Source of the DNA: Cristatella mucedo
Taxonomy: Eukaryota; Bryozoa; Phylactolaemata; Cristatellidae
Direction of reading: 5' to 3'
Length of the DNA: 64,000 nucleotides
Assembly (NCBI GenBank): GCA_009760855.2
Contig: WPIO01000046.1
Coordinates: forward strand, 1,301,001-1,365,000
The notes beneath the pieces are model-generated. The model ran no database searches. It saw only the letters and a program-made list of their open reading frames with translations, and was not told the DNA's origin. Position 1 is the first letter of the stretch. Each line of letters begins with the position of its first letter. Positions 1 to 40,429 of the stretch are shown here, piece by piece. The position numbers and the translations under genes were made by a program.

Positions 1-47
1 AAAAACTGACCTGCAAATGTGTCCGCATATATTACTAATGAGTTTCA

Positions 48-17115
<17,068 letters not shown>

Positions 17116-18466
17116 CTGAATATATAGAGTAGGCGGTTTGTTCGTCAACGTGAAAACGAAACCTTGCATTTGCAGGCAGAGAAGTGGTTTTGGCGCTGCC
17201 ATGCCACAACCCGGGGGCGGCGGCGGGAGTCGCCGGTCGCGAAGGCACACCATGACAAACCGAGCCGATGGCACTGCAACCCGAGGCATTGAAAAAAGGT
17301 CCGGGCAAAACCGGCATGGCATGCATACGCGCATGGACACCCGCCACCCATCCACACAGACAACAACAAGCACCTGCAACCGCACTAGCACGGTCGCACA
17401 CGCTCGCAGACACAGCCGCACACGCTCGCGCGCGTGCACGTGCGCGCGCACACACACACACACAGTACATGCAATACATACTTGTGAACCACACAGGTCA
17501 CACCCTTCACCTGCTCACAAAGCTCACTATATATCTATATCGACACCCACAGCAGTGAGCACTATAGCAAGACGTCACGAGTCTCAAACATCGGCAGGCG
17601 CCATAATAACAGCAAGACATCGAGCCTTATCTGGCAGCGTTCAAACAGACTGGCACTGCAGGCAAGACAGGCGACTCGTGCAGAATTAAGGCTGAATCAG
17701 CTGGCAGATTCCAGCACGCGAAGTGGGCCTCCAGGATACCAAGGCTAACGACGGCTGATTACGTGGCTGCGCGGTTCGGCGGCATGGCGAACCATCGCAG
17801 CCTTTAGCACACAGCGAGGCAATGCAGGGTCGCACACACTCTTTCCTACGACTTCCTCTTCCTCCTCCTCCCCCCCCCCCGGAGGGCTGCACTTTCTACA
17901 CGCGCGTAGCCACAGTAGTGCTGCAGGCCAGCTGAACGACAAGCGACGAGAACGCGATTCAGCTGCGAACCGCCAAGTCTCAATTAGCGCAGCAGCACGA
18001 AAGTATTCCCGCGCTTCAAGATTGTATTTCCACCGTCGACGACCGTTTGCCGAAGATCGACGGTTGCTTCGCGACAGTTCGGAAATCCGCCGCGGGACAC
18101 CTTGCGCTCGCAGCTACTCGTTTGCGGACCTCTCGCTGGACAGGTTGCAACGAAGTCTCGCAGGCAACACTTCCGGGCTGTGCGATCGCTCAGAGCACCC
18201 CTCCCTCCCCCTTCGGTGCGGCAGCAGGCATTCGGTGAGCGCGGACTACGCGAAGGCTGCCGAGCGACCGGAATGGACTCAGAAGGTCTGCCGAGTAAAA
18301 CAAGTGTGGCATTTTCAAACGCTGATTATCGCGGCCGATCGCTCGGGTGGCAAGTAAAGGTCCGCAGCAGCCGAAGCGCTAACAACAGATAATCACCTCA
18401 GCAAAGACGATATTTCCTTTAAGGACAGCGCCATCTTTACTCTCACGAGATTACGTGGGACCGACC
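17116..18466. promoter_or_regulatory. Shared 5' region between CNOT11 (-) and RIC3 (+)
   Basis: This interval is GC- and CpG-rich compared with the intergenic DNA. It has a C-run near 17,870, a small CA run near 17,450 and many CG dinucleotides at 17.9-18.35 kb. It separates two divergent genes and must hold the CNOT11 first exon and both promoters. No TATA box was identified for either gene. A bidirectional CpG promoter is an inference from the arrangement and composition. Confidence 0.5.
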
Positions 18467-18617
18467 ATGGCGGAGGCGGGCATATCTAATAAACAGGCGC
18501 TGATCTATCTAGCCATAACGTTCGCCTGCTTTGCCGCATTGTATCCGTCACTGTTTCATCCCCTTGTGAGAGGAATCATGAAATGGGAGAAGACGGAGAG
18601 TGACGTGAAGAATGAAC
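18467..18617 (+). CDS. RIC3: RIC3 exon 1
   Basis: This exon encodes 50 codons plus one base, MAEAGISNKQALIYLAITFA to KTESDVKNE, with donor GTAAGT. The start is chosen for its strong context and because the first hydrophobic segment follows at once. The leftover C pairs with CA of exon 2 to give Pro. Confidence 0.88.
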
Positions 18618-21600
18618 GTAAGTAATGGGGCGGCTCGCGATGCTATGCTTTGAGCGTGCTTAGTAACCGGGAACTTGCTGGATGTCGCATAGCGACGTAC
18701 TGCGACTTTTGCATCAGGAAGAACGTATTTGACTTGAACGAACGCATATGCAAACTCTCCTCTGTCTGCTTTCTCGCTTATCTCGAGAGCGTCCTTTATT
18801 GCTGGAGGCACCGCCTCAGAAATCGATACGTCCGATGGCAGGTCTCTCACTGGCGCTTTCGGGCTTATTAGCGGCGCCTCGCTGCTCGCTTGGCGTGCTA
18901 GCTGCCGCCTGCTTTTTTTTTTATCTTAAAGGGCGGGGTATTCGTAGAAATCGAAGGCCGAGACAGGAATCCCCTCCTTGTCGGTGGGTATCCCACTCTC
19001 GCCGCAGCCGGAGGACTAGCGCGTGACGTCATTGACATCCGAATTCTGTTGCTGGCTACGACAGCAAAAAAAAGTGGTTTCTTGTTAGCGTTTGGTTGTG
19101 CGCCCAGTTGTTTTAACTTTGGGGCGAGCAGCCTTTCTGATAACCGTTCCCATTTCTGCAGCAGCCGAGAGACGGGTCTTGCTCGAATCACATTCTCCGA
19201 CCGCGAGGCTTTGGAGTACAGGTTCTCTTTCTGGCGTCGTTCCCGCGAGCTATGCTTGGGTGGCCTGGATTGGGTGAAATTTTTATGCCCGACCGACGGC
19301 GAGCTCCACGTTTTAGTGCGAGGGCCGCTAGTAGTCTTTAGTTGTGAAAAGCCATATTCTCTGCTGTGCTGATGTTTTTTTGTTTGTTGGGTGTGTTCTT
19401 TCCGGCTGCACGACTGAACTGAAACTGCTCGGTGCCAGGAAAAATAGATCTCTCGTTGTACACCTTTTCCCGACCTTGAAGGATGGGACAATTTGACTAG
19501 CGCTGCCATTTCGTGGTTACTCAATAACGGCTCGGCAGGTTGGTTAATCTCAATTGATATGTATGTATGTATCTCTGTCAGTAACTTCACGAAGTCATAA
19601 AGACCATGTGGGTGTTACGCAGGAGAGTTTTGTATAGCGCACTCACAGCCTAAGCGGCTTTCGGTACGCATTCGGTAGCCAACAGACTTCGTCTCACGCA
19701 ACAAAGAGAAAGTGGGAAGCATAGCAGAGTTAGGAGAGCAGTTGAGGTAGTGAGTAGCATAGAAGTAGCAGTTCAGGACCGCTGAAAAAGATGTGCCATA
19801 GTCGGCAGTTGGAGAGTAGATGTCGTTGCGTAAGAATTGTGGAAGCGAGTTCCACAGTCTAGGACCTGCAGAGCTAAAGTTCTGTCGCCAACTGTCTTTA
19901 AGCGGAGGAATGGGACAGCTAATTTATTGTCCACACAGGACCTGAGGGCGCGAACAGGCTGAAACTGGTGCAGCAGTTCAGCTAGGTACGAAGGAGCCAA
20001 ACGAATACATAATGTGCATAACGTGCTCAAAGAACCCCGAGGGCCGTCGGATTTTGGAATGAAGGCTATTGGAGGCGCCATCGAGGCTGGACGGATAGCT
20101 GCATGCCGCTGTCTGAGGAGGGCTTACTGTAAACCTCTACAGCAAGTGGAGATAACCATGCTCCTATGTTATTACTGGAGATGATGTATCCTTAGATAAG
20201 AAAGACTCACCAAAGAATCTTCAGCTACCCTTGCTTCGCGGGAGTTTAGCCAGCTTCGATGCCTTGCCTAGCCCTCCTCCTTTTGAGTGTTTCGGCACGA
20301 AGCTAGGGCTTGGCAGCTGGCTGCTTGTTGTTTCATTCGGCACAGCTCTGGGTGGCACTTTAAGTGAGCTCGATTCGTGGCCGAGCTAATGCAACCGACT
20401 CCGGATTCCTGTGAGCTCCGTGGCTGCTGCAGTCTCTCAGGGGGAGCTATTGGAAGGGGCACGAGTAAAGAAGCACGGGCTACGATTCTGTCTGTACCAT
20501 CTTCCAATTTGGCCATGTTTTAACATTTTGCTGAGCTCGGTGACCCCTAACAACAATAGTAATAATAATAATAATAATAATAATGACTCTTGTATAGCCT
20601 CATAAGAGAGCCAAATCTTTATCCGTGCATTTTAGAACTCCCTGCAATAGAAGCAATAAGTAAGGGTTAATGAACAAGGTATCATGCTTAGACAGGCATG
20701 CAAACACACGCAGGTATCAGGCTTAGACAACATCCAAAGAACGACATGCTGTAGCCTTCCGCTCGTTATGGGTAGGTCAGATGGAGGACTTGGCAGAAGT
20801 GGCAGGGAGGATATTTTTTACGGGCAGCTTCAATATCAAGGCTCGTGATTTGCATACGATTTTTTATATCGAGGGCGATTTATTCTACAGAGAAGTGGCA
20901 GAAATTGGTGATAGTAATCGTGTACAGTGTAAAGTCTCGCATGAATGGCAGATCGAGAGTGTGACCTTTGATGTGAATAGGTCCCATTAACATGAGCTAC
21001 GAAATATTACGAATCAACCAACGAACAAAATTCGGTGCATAGGGGTCGGTTGGTTTATTGATATCAATGTTGAAATCACCGAGTTAAGAAAGAAATTTTT
21101 GGAGGAATCTAAATGAGATCGGAAAAATTAAAATAATAAGTAGTTTTGATGGGGGTGATGTCACCATTGGCCTCTGACGGTGGGAGTTACAAGAGTAGAA
21201 GGGATTCGAATGACTGCTACGTGGGGACTGTGAGCAGCTTAGCATTCAGGGAGGCACAGGCAGCGATTGCTACTCCATTGGTAGCTTTAATTGGCCTCGA
21301 GATATGAAAGAACTAGAGAAGCCTGTGCTAGTGGCATCGTTTGTGGTAGGGTAGTTTGTGGATTTCAACCAGGTCTCGGTCGCAGAAAATAAATCGGGTG
21401 AATCGTTGAGAATCACTGAGCACACATTCCCAATAATCGTCCAGTATCTGACCAAACCGGTTCCAAATAAAGTATGCCTATTATCAATTTAGTAAAAAAA
21501 AATACCCAACTGTTGTGTGGTCAGGTAAAGAAACCACAGCTACGTTATTCCATTTATGACATCGTCTACAGATTTGTACGACTTTTACTCTTCCAATCAC

Positions 21601-23402
21601 TTAGCTCATGAAATAAGGGGTGTGAATCTAATGCACAGGGCAGTGTAGGGCCAACCTGTACCTTTTTTTGTTTCGGCATTTGTACCACTGAAGTACTGCA
21701 GTGCAGCCTTGCATGCATGACAAGCTGACTAAAGAGGCCGTAAGCAGTGAGGTCAGTAGCTTTGAGAGGGGGGTGTGCTAAAATCTAGAATGTCTGCTTC
21801 CCAGCCATGCTATAGGACTGCGAGTTGACATAGCACTGTGCACTTTGCTGAGCCGTGATGGCACACTAGGTAAGGTGGTTGCTCTACACGACCTCAGCCC
21901 CGAGGTAGTGGGTTCGAATCCTGCGGTGGGCGATCTTCTATTGCCCCTGCTAGTAATGGTGGTTAGTCTTTAAGGCTCATCTGCTGCTATGCAAATAGAG
22001 GCCATTAAGTCAGCTAGTGTTTTTCTCTCTTGCCAACATCAGTTCGCACTGTTCGTACTAGTTTTACGCTCGTCAAATTCCCGTTTCCGTTTTGTTCTGA
22101 GCAGCACCCGTGCCGGAGCAGGTGAAGCGAAGTCAGGCCGAGCGAAGACCCGGGAGGCCGCCTCTGAGGGTGAGCGGTGCGTTCTCGACACGAGCTGCCC
22201 TACCGGAGCAAGGCTGCCGTCTGCTCGTAGCTTCTCGGCTTGTAACCTCGGCCGGTCGCACTTTGCAATCGGCTTGCGTGTCGAGCCGAAGTGGTCACCC
22301 TCCCCTCTTGTTTTCCATTCAGGGTGGCATGCCTCCATCGCCTCAGTCAGATCAACCCCAAGGTGCTACGGGGCAAACGCATTCCAGTGGAAAAGGTGGA
22401 ATGATGGGCTATGTGCTGCCCGTGTATGCCGTCGGCATCGTCGTTTACCTGATCTACGTTGTGTCTAAGGTAGTAGCAACAGCTATGGATCCAGTGGCTG
22501 TTCATGCAGCGACAAAACGTGTGTGCTGCGGCAAAGTCGCACTCTGTCTGTTGCAGGTGTACGGAGGCGGTGGAAAAAAGGCCAAAAAGTTTGAGGAGAC
22601 CGACGTATACGAGACCCTACAGAAGCGACTGTCTGCAATTGACTTCGAGCGTGTGCTTCGAGGTGATGATCGTGCTGCAATGGATGAGCTGACGGTGCTT
22701 GCCGATCAGCTGAAACAATACCGCCACGAGGCAGATGGGTCCGACTTCGACAAGCGACCGACAGGGCTTCACGCTGAATCGAACAGCCAGCGCCAGCAAC
22801 GACCTCGTGATATCAATGCTGCTGCAGACCTCGATGTTGCAACTGACGAGTATAGTCTAGATGACCTGCTGAATCAGACCGATCAATTGCGAGACTTGTG
22901 TAAGTGCAGAAACGGTGCTGATGAGCCATGCCGTGTACAGCTGATGCATTGTACATTATTATTGACCAAACTTGTATGTTCCTTTGCATTATCGTTTGCA
23001 GCATCAGCCGAAACTCAGAAGCTTCAGAAAAAGCTGCTAGAAGCAGAGGCTAAGATGGCTCTGATCGCCGATGCACTGCGCAAGGCCACTGTACGGACTG
23101 AGCAAGTCTTGAGCAGCAGCGAAGATGTAGCAGTATCAGGTCAGGATCTGGCTTCTCAGGGAGGCAAAACCGCCCCCTCTGCCGAAGATGGCTTACCTCT
23201 GCCTGACTCGGGCGTCATTCGAATCGATGACGACAATATCGACAGCAACTCGGATAGTCATGATTCAACTGGACAAGTGGAGACTTTGACAGCTGACCTT
23301 GATGCCACTAACAGTAGCAATAATGGCGACTCGGCACAAACCACCACGGGTGTTAGGCGAAGGGCTGCTACTAAGAATGCTGAGCTCGACAGTAACGACT
23401 GA
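18467..23402 (+). CDS. RIC3: RIC3, acetylcholine receptor chaperone (complete, 5 exons)
   Basis: Known role: RIC-3 is an ER membrane chaperone needed for folding and assembly of nicotinic acetylcholine receptors. Exons: 18467-18617, 22105-22169, 22323-22469, 22557-22899, 23002-23402; together 1107 bp, 368 residues plus stop, close to the human length. ATG in GACCATGG context. Residues about 10-35 form a first hydrophobic segment (ALIYLAITFACFAALYPSLF). Residues 51-98 are a polar, proline-rich linker. Residues about 99-118 carry the family signature GGMMGYVLPVYAVGIVVYLI, matching human GLMGQIIPIYGFGIFLYILY. A coiled-coil segment (ETQKLQKKLLEAEAKMALIA) starts exon 5, followed by an acidic Ser/Asn-rich tail ending ELDSND. 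Junction phases all agree (1, 0, 0, 1). The last three introns are short, divisible by three and stop-free, so one long open frame runs across them. Intron 1 (3.5 kb) holds LINEs and a SINE. Confidence 0.92.
19565..20130 (-). mobile_element. LINE family B 3' part in RIC3 intron 1
   Basis: Minus strand reads LAPSYLAELLHQFQPVRALR, SCVDNKLAVPFLRLKTVGDR, the usual end of an L2/CR1-group ORF2, followed by a TACATACATACAT tail. A diverged relative is at 27415-27960. Confidence 0.85.
20560..20780 (-). mobile_element. LINE-A-type 3' end
   Basis: (AAT)n at 20552-20583 followed by reverse tail TAAGAGAGCCAAATCTTTAT and TTGCAATAGAAGC-like sequence, similar to 13560-13740. Confidence 0.5.
20790..21465 (-). 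mobile_element. LINE endonuclease-domain fragment
   Basis: Minus strand reads SPDLFSATETWLKSTNYPTT (ETWL block) at 21.42-21.3 kb and GDFNIDINKPTDPYAPNFVR with HIKGHTLDL at 21.08-20.95 kb. These are the endonuclease motifs TETWL and GDFN of L2/CR1-group LINEs. The 5' part of ORF2 is kept without its reverse transcriptase. Confidence 0.8.
21845..22010 (+). mobile_element. SINE-B in RIC3 intron 1
   Basis: GAGCCGTGATGGCACACTAG, GTAAGGTGGTTGCTC, GTGGGTTCGAATCCTGCGGT (good B box), CTATTGCCCCTGC and GCAAATAGAGGCCATTAAGT. It ends about 100 bases before RIC3 exon 2. Confidence 0.75.
22105..22169 (+). CDS. RIC3: RIC3 exon 2
   Basis: This is a 65-bp exon encoding PVPEQVKRSQAERRPGRPPL then R. The acceptor is TTCTGAGCAG after a pyrimidine-rich stretch; the donor is GTGAGC. 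It is a basic, proline-rich linker between the two hydrophobic segments. Confidence 0.8.
22323..22469 (+). CDS. RIC3: RIC3 exon 3 (second transmembrane segment)
   Basis: This exon has 49 codons, from GGMPPSPQSDQPQ to the conserved membrane segment YVLPVYAVGIVVYLIYVVSK. The acceptor is TTCCATTCAG and the donor GTAGTA. The membrane segment and the preceding GG(M/L)MG are the strongest evidence for the family. Confidence 0.9.
22557..22899 (+). CDS. RIC3: RIC3 exon 4
   Basis: This exon starts VYGGGGKKAKKFEETDVYET and ends DQLRDL. The acceptor is CTGTTGCAG and the donor GTAAGT. It encodes the charged region after the membrane segment, with several acidic and glutamine-rich stretches. If the 87-bp intron before it is kept, 29 residues with three cysteines would be added after the membrane segment. 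Confidence 0.82.
23002..23402 (+). CDS. RIC3: RIC3 exon 5 (coiled coil and tail)
   Basis: This exon encodes a heptad-like helix (AETQKLQKKLLEAEAKMALI) and then a long acidic Ser/Asp/Asn-rich tail, ending in TGA at 23400-23402. The acceptor is TCGTTTGCAG. Family members have a coiled coil at this place; the tail is variable. Confidence 0.88.
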
Positions 23403-23578
23403 ATGGGCCGAGTTCACTGGCCTTGATCAAAGCTGTGCTGAGCTCACTCAGTCGACTGTGGTGTGAGCAGCCGGTCGAAGGATGTGCATGCCATGCATAC
23501 ATGCACTGGCTAAGCAGATGCACTAATCTCAGCTCGGTCAGAGTTTTGTTTTCGCCTGCCACGTACGTGTACTGCAAT

Positions 23579-23584
23579 AATAAA
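23579..23584 (+). terminator. Poly(A) signal of RIC3
   Basis: AATAAA lies 177 bases after the RIC3 stop codon in a 3' UTR with no other obvious signal nearby. The place and sequence fit cleavage shortly after 23.6 kb. Confidence 0.65.
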
Positions 23585-23860
23585 CGATATTAGCCGATAG
23601 TCACGGTCATTACACAACCTCGACTTATGTAGCATTAATTAAGCTGTTTAGTAAATGAAGTGTTTCTGTTACTGTAATAAAAGTGTGTGCCGACGTCGGC
23701 TAGATGTCGAAACATTTGCTTGTTTTGTGGCTTGGCGCCAAACATTTTTGAGTCAGTGTAGCAACCGGTTTCTTTCATTTTTTTCAGCCACTTTGCCGAA
23801 GCAAAATTCTGGAAGCGTCAGTGCAACAAGGAACCGAGGCGCGCCAGCAGTGTTGACATT

Positions 23861-23866
23861 TTTATT
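23861..23866 (-). terminator. Candidate poly(A) signal of BRD10-like unit 1
   Basis: AATAAA on the minus strand, about 430 bases after the stop codon. The matching place in unit 2 (near 46,975) reads AATTAAAA, so the signal is changed there. RIC3 ends about 280 bases away on the other strand. Confidence 0.4.
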
Positions 23867-24294
23867 CTGGCTTCTTCTAGGGTCGCTACCAAAATACACG
23901 GGAAGCCTAGCTGTTCCTTTGCCTGGCTCTGCCAGAAGCATCTAGCCTCGCGCATCTCGGACAACTGAAAACAGGACCGATGAAAACAGTAGCCAGAGCC
24001 TGCAATGGCAGGCTCCGAGTGGCCATAATAAAAAATTGCACTGTGCACGTATTCAAAATACTGCAGAGCCCCACAAAGTAGGGAATTCAATCTAGACCAG
24101 CAGCAGCACCTCGTTCGTTTGTTCACCGCCCAGTCAGAAGGCTGGGGGGCAAGTGAAGCATACAAACGCAAATAAAGAAGCCGGTGGCACTGTCCGAGCC
24201 TGCCATCAATGCGGCAGCAGCAGCGCTTCGGCAGCTTAGTCGGTCCCAGTGCTCGATTGGACAGGCTGTTGCTGCTGCAGCAGCTGGATGCTGC

Positions 24295-36201
<11,907 letters not shown>

Positions 36202-38167
36202 CTAAAGGTTTAGGGTCCGGGGATTAACGCAGGCAACGAGTGAGCAGCCAAAATACCCGCCTACCATAAATACCGCCCCGTCTCAGTGAGGCTAGGAAAA
36301 CAGCGGTCTCGAATCACTCTCTACGAGAATAACAGTTCAACGCCGTGGCATCATTCATCTCCGGTTTACGGCAGCAACCGAATCAAGTAAACGTAGAATC
36401 ACAAGCACACAGACCATAAACTACCGCTCGATGCTACTGCCACCCGGTATACCGCAGGTACCCGCCGGACTTGAGCAAGCATGCCGGGCCGGCCGGTCCC
36501 GGGATACCCCAGAAATGCATCGCGCGCCTGAAAGTTTTTGACAAGAGGTGACGGCGCAATGCAGCCAAGCAGCACATACGTAGCAATAAGACTTCTTCCG
36601 TGAATACTGCCGGCCTACACCAGAGGTGGATCACGTCTGAAACGACGCTACCTTCGGACTCCCCGGCAACGGGCACCGGCCGCAGAGCGCGACCCCCGGC
36701 GCGGCAGTAAATAACGTAAAGGAGCTCCGCTGAATGTTGCTCGGACCTCTGAGCTTAACGTTAAAATTTCAAACGTTTTTCGTGTATATTTAGATATTAA
36801 AAATTGATTTAGGCTGGTGTAACTATGTCGCACGATTACATAAATATCAACACCACCGACGCCAGCGCACTAGCCGTTAAGGCGGCCTCCAGTTTTCCCG
36901 TAGATTTAACGCGTCCCCTTTTTCGGTGGCCTCTGTCCAGGTGTGGTGGGGAAGGGAAGAGGTCTGCTGCATGTTGCGACGTGCGGTCGAAACTAATTTG
37001 CACGTCTTTACGAAATAAAGGAGAGAATGCGCCTACGTACGTACCCGTTGCGGAATACCGTAACGAACGGAGTGCCGCATTCTACTATGTCGGCCTAAGC
37101 GTCGCTAGTTGGAGGCTAAGTATTGCCTGACAATTCCGTGGCTGTGCGCTTAGCTTGGTCTTGCCCATTGGGAGTGCTAGGGTGGCATACGGGTGAGCCG
37201 AGGTAGAGTCTGCTACATAGTCTAGCTAGCTAGTAGCCCCTAGCTACAGGCGAACCGCGGGACCCGCGTCGAAGCGGGCTGCTATGACCGCCCGCGAGAG
37301 CCGCACCACTTCGGGTAGCGGCACGACGCGTGCAACGTGCAAAAACCTGAAGCTAGCAGTACGCCGAATATAAAACCTGTCACTCGACATTCCTCACGCA
37401 GCGCTAGAAATAACGCCGTATTAGCAAAAGCGCCGCAGTAGCCTGTATTTTACAGTTGCTACGCCCGGATGACTTCCTGCTGACTCTTTAACAGGCTCAC
37501 AGCAGTTCGCGCTCAGCGCTAGACTCACCGACCGGCAGACTGTTGCTCCAAGACCACGACTGCGGTCCGGCACAAGCCTTATATAGCAGCCAGGTCATAG
37601 GTCACAATAATCGCTATCGAACACAATGCTGCTCATAAGTCTCAGCATGTTGCGGCATTTTTATGAGCGTCCCAATTCAGCAGTTATGCATGCAGCTCTC
37701 AATCGAGGCTCAGTTGACAATCTCATAATCGCTGAGCATTACAGCAGCAGCAGCCGGCTCGGGTCAGCCAATTGTGGTTTTGTGGTTTATTGCGGGTTTA
37801 TGGTTTTATCGGTCTACAAGTTATATGGGATTGTGGTTAAATGAGTTTATGTCTTTACAGGGGTGAGTCAGTCGCCGCCTGGATAGGAGCAGGCAGGCAG
37901 TGGGAAACAGGACGTCCGTGGGGAGGACGGCTATGCGGTGCAACACTGCGAGCGTTGACGGAATACACTAGCGTCGAAGCCCCCTCGGCGTGTGCGCCTG
38001 TGGCTTCTGTTGCTGTAATCAGCGAAGCGCCTGACACTAATGCACACGCCTCTCCTGTGGCCAATAGTTAAGCCATCGAAGCAGCCCAGCGTCGGGCCAC
38101 TGATGCAGGTTATACTTCATGTCATCTGCTGCGATTAACTGAGGTCCCATATATGTGCCCGCTGTAT
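36202..38167. other. Unrecognised sequence upstream of BRD10-like unit 1
   Basis: It should hold upstream intron and perhaps a 5' exon of the minus-strand gene. A plus-strand frame at 36825 (MSHDYININTTDAS...) has no recognised relative. Nothing firm was found. Confidence 0.5.
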
Positions 38168-38358
<191 letters not shown>

Positions 38359-39164
38359 GTTTACCGCGAACGTGCGCCCGCTGCGTCTCCGCGAGACTCC
38401 CACTAGAACAGCCGCCGCCCGAGCCACCGTCGCACATGTCTGCCTTTCGTCGTTTGCGTCGTCGGCGCGTGCTCGGTGTCAGAGCGTCAGCTTGCAGTTT
38501 GGTTGCCGTCGCGCACTGCACAGAACGCCAGCCGACGACCAACACCGACGGTTTATTCTACGACGTACGGAGCAGAGGGAGGAAGCACGACTCCTTCCAC
38601 AGTCGAGTCCCACTGCGCGACCCCCCCCCCCACCCCGCCGGCTGTGCACTGGCCGACCGCGATGATTAGGCGGACCGCAGCTGTGCGCCGGCCGACCGCG
38701 ACGGTGAATCCGAGCTCTGTTCACCGGCGGGTGAGCGGGAGGAACAGTACCGGCCTGCGTGGCATCAAACTACTGTGAGCTTCTTACACCAGTCACAGCG
38801 CTGCTCTCGTGAACCGCGACTTTGCTCGCTCGCTCTGCATTTTCTGCCGGGCTCGTTGGCCTGTGCAAACGCTGTCCTCTCCTCACGTCTCTCCTTCTCC
38901 ACCTACCTTGACCTTTAACCGCAGCGAGCCCGTCCACCAATAAGTACGTGCAATGCGCGCAAGCGAGCGAGCCTCAGCAGCAGCAGCAGCCATGTCGTCG
39001 CCGGTCCATCGTGTTAAGGCCACCTTTATTTTTCATCTATGGATTTACACATCACGGTACAGTCCTTGGGTGGGTGGCTGTGCCAACTTCCAGCTGCCAG
39101 ACACGCGTGCCTTTTGAAGCCGGTTCGACTTAGGACACAGTTAGACCGAACGCAGCCCCTTACA

Positions 39165-39392
39165 GCTCAATGACACTGCGAATGCTGCCACCGTGCATGC
39201 TACCACTAACCCTGTTTGCACGCTGACCCTGTGCACGTCGTCACCTCTAACCATGTTATTCTTGTTGTCATTGAGCGTGCATGCCACACTAACCATTCAA
39301 TCACGCTTACCTTGGAGCAAATGTACAATGCCTAGAAAGAGACAGTGAGTTATCCACGGACGCCATACAAACGTGTCATTATTATCATTAAG
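39165..39392 (+). mobile_element. LINE-A 3' end
   Basis: TGCATGCTACCACTAACC-type repeats, then GCAAATGTACAATGCCTAGA and CATTATTATCATTA. Confidence 0.65.
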
Positions 39393-40429
39393 GAGGCTAC
39401 ACCCGGCTACTCATTAAGAAATCAACACTGGAACCCCGTGCATTGAATAACTTCCACTTAGTCGACGTTCTGCAGCTCAAAGTCTCTCGTACGAGAAGTG
39501 ACTGCCCAGCTACGATCTTGCAATGAAACGTACGTAAATCAGGAGGGCAAATTCACTCAGCTTTGAGAGATAATCACTCAACACAGTCGGCTCTATTGCC
39601 CGCGTGCAGCGATCACGTCGGTAGGGCTGACGTAGGAGTAGTATCTCCGCTCGTTTGGCTGAGCATCTGTTTTCTCGTCTTTGAATCGCTGGCATTGCAC
39701 TGCAGCAGTCAGTGTCCCTCTCAGAATGGTAATTAGAGCGCAGATATCAACGCGGCTACAGGTTAATTCAGCGGCTGAGCCTGTGGGGAGAGGAATTGGC
39801 CCCCTCGCGTTATAGCGGAGCCAGTGGGAATTTAACTACCACCCCCCACCGCTATAGTGGAGCAAGGGGGGATAATTTATCCCTCCCCCACCCAACCCGC
39901 TGCAGCGGAGCAGCGACCTGGTCCGCCCTCTACTCCTGCGTGCCTAGCCCGACCATCACCAACGATTAAATTACGCTATACTTTCAAGCGTTCGAAAACC
40001 ACAGAGTTCGTGCCGGATAGAAACTACGATTTTTGAGCAATAATTCTCCCTTACCTGGGGTCTTGCCCCTGAATGAAATTCTTTCATGTCTTTCCCCTTC
40101 GTAAAAATCTACGTGGTCTTATCCCCTAGATTAAAATCTTGGCTCTGCCGCAGGGTAAATTGACGATCCTCAAAAGCAACCCCGGGACTTGTACCAGGTC
40201 CCGGAGTTGATTACAACTCATAGTGTCATAATCTCTCGCGGTGAATTTCCCATCCCTCCGTTTTGCGGTCTCTTTCTTTTCGTCCGTGGAAGCCGCTGCA
40301 TCCTGTTCATAGTTAGGCCTCCTGGCATTGCCTCACACCGCCTCAGCGATTCGTCAACCGTACGTATTTCGGGGCGCTAGGTCTCCCGGCTGCAGTCACG
40401 CGCCTGCCTCGATCTAGCTCGCGTGACTG

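Noticed and set aside
17145-17463. Minus-strand Cys/Val/Arg-rich frames near the CNOT11 start
   Set aside because: They arise from CA- and CG-rich promoter DNA and lack a phase-correct donor for exon 17115-17010.
21845-22010. Functional tRNA genes in SINE-A and SINE-B heads
   Set aside because: A and B boxes are present but no full cloverleaf was seen, and the units continue into SINE bodies repeated through the window.
22110-22112. Start of an intronless 430-residue RIC3-like protein
   Set aside because: The first codon is GTG, and the upstream exon at 18467 joins in the right phase and supplies the first membrane segment.
36825-37130. Plus-strand gene beginning MSHDYININTTDAS
   Set aside because: No family resemblance, no clear donor, and low-complexity continuation.
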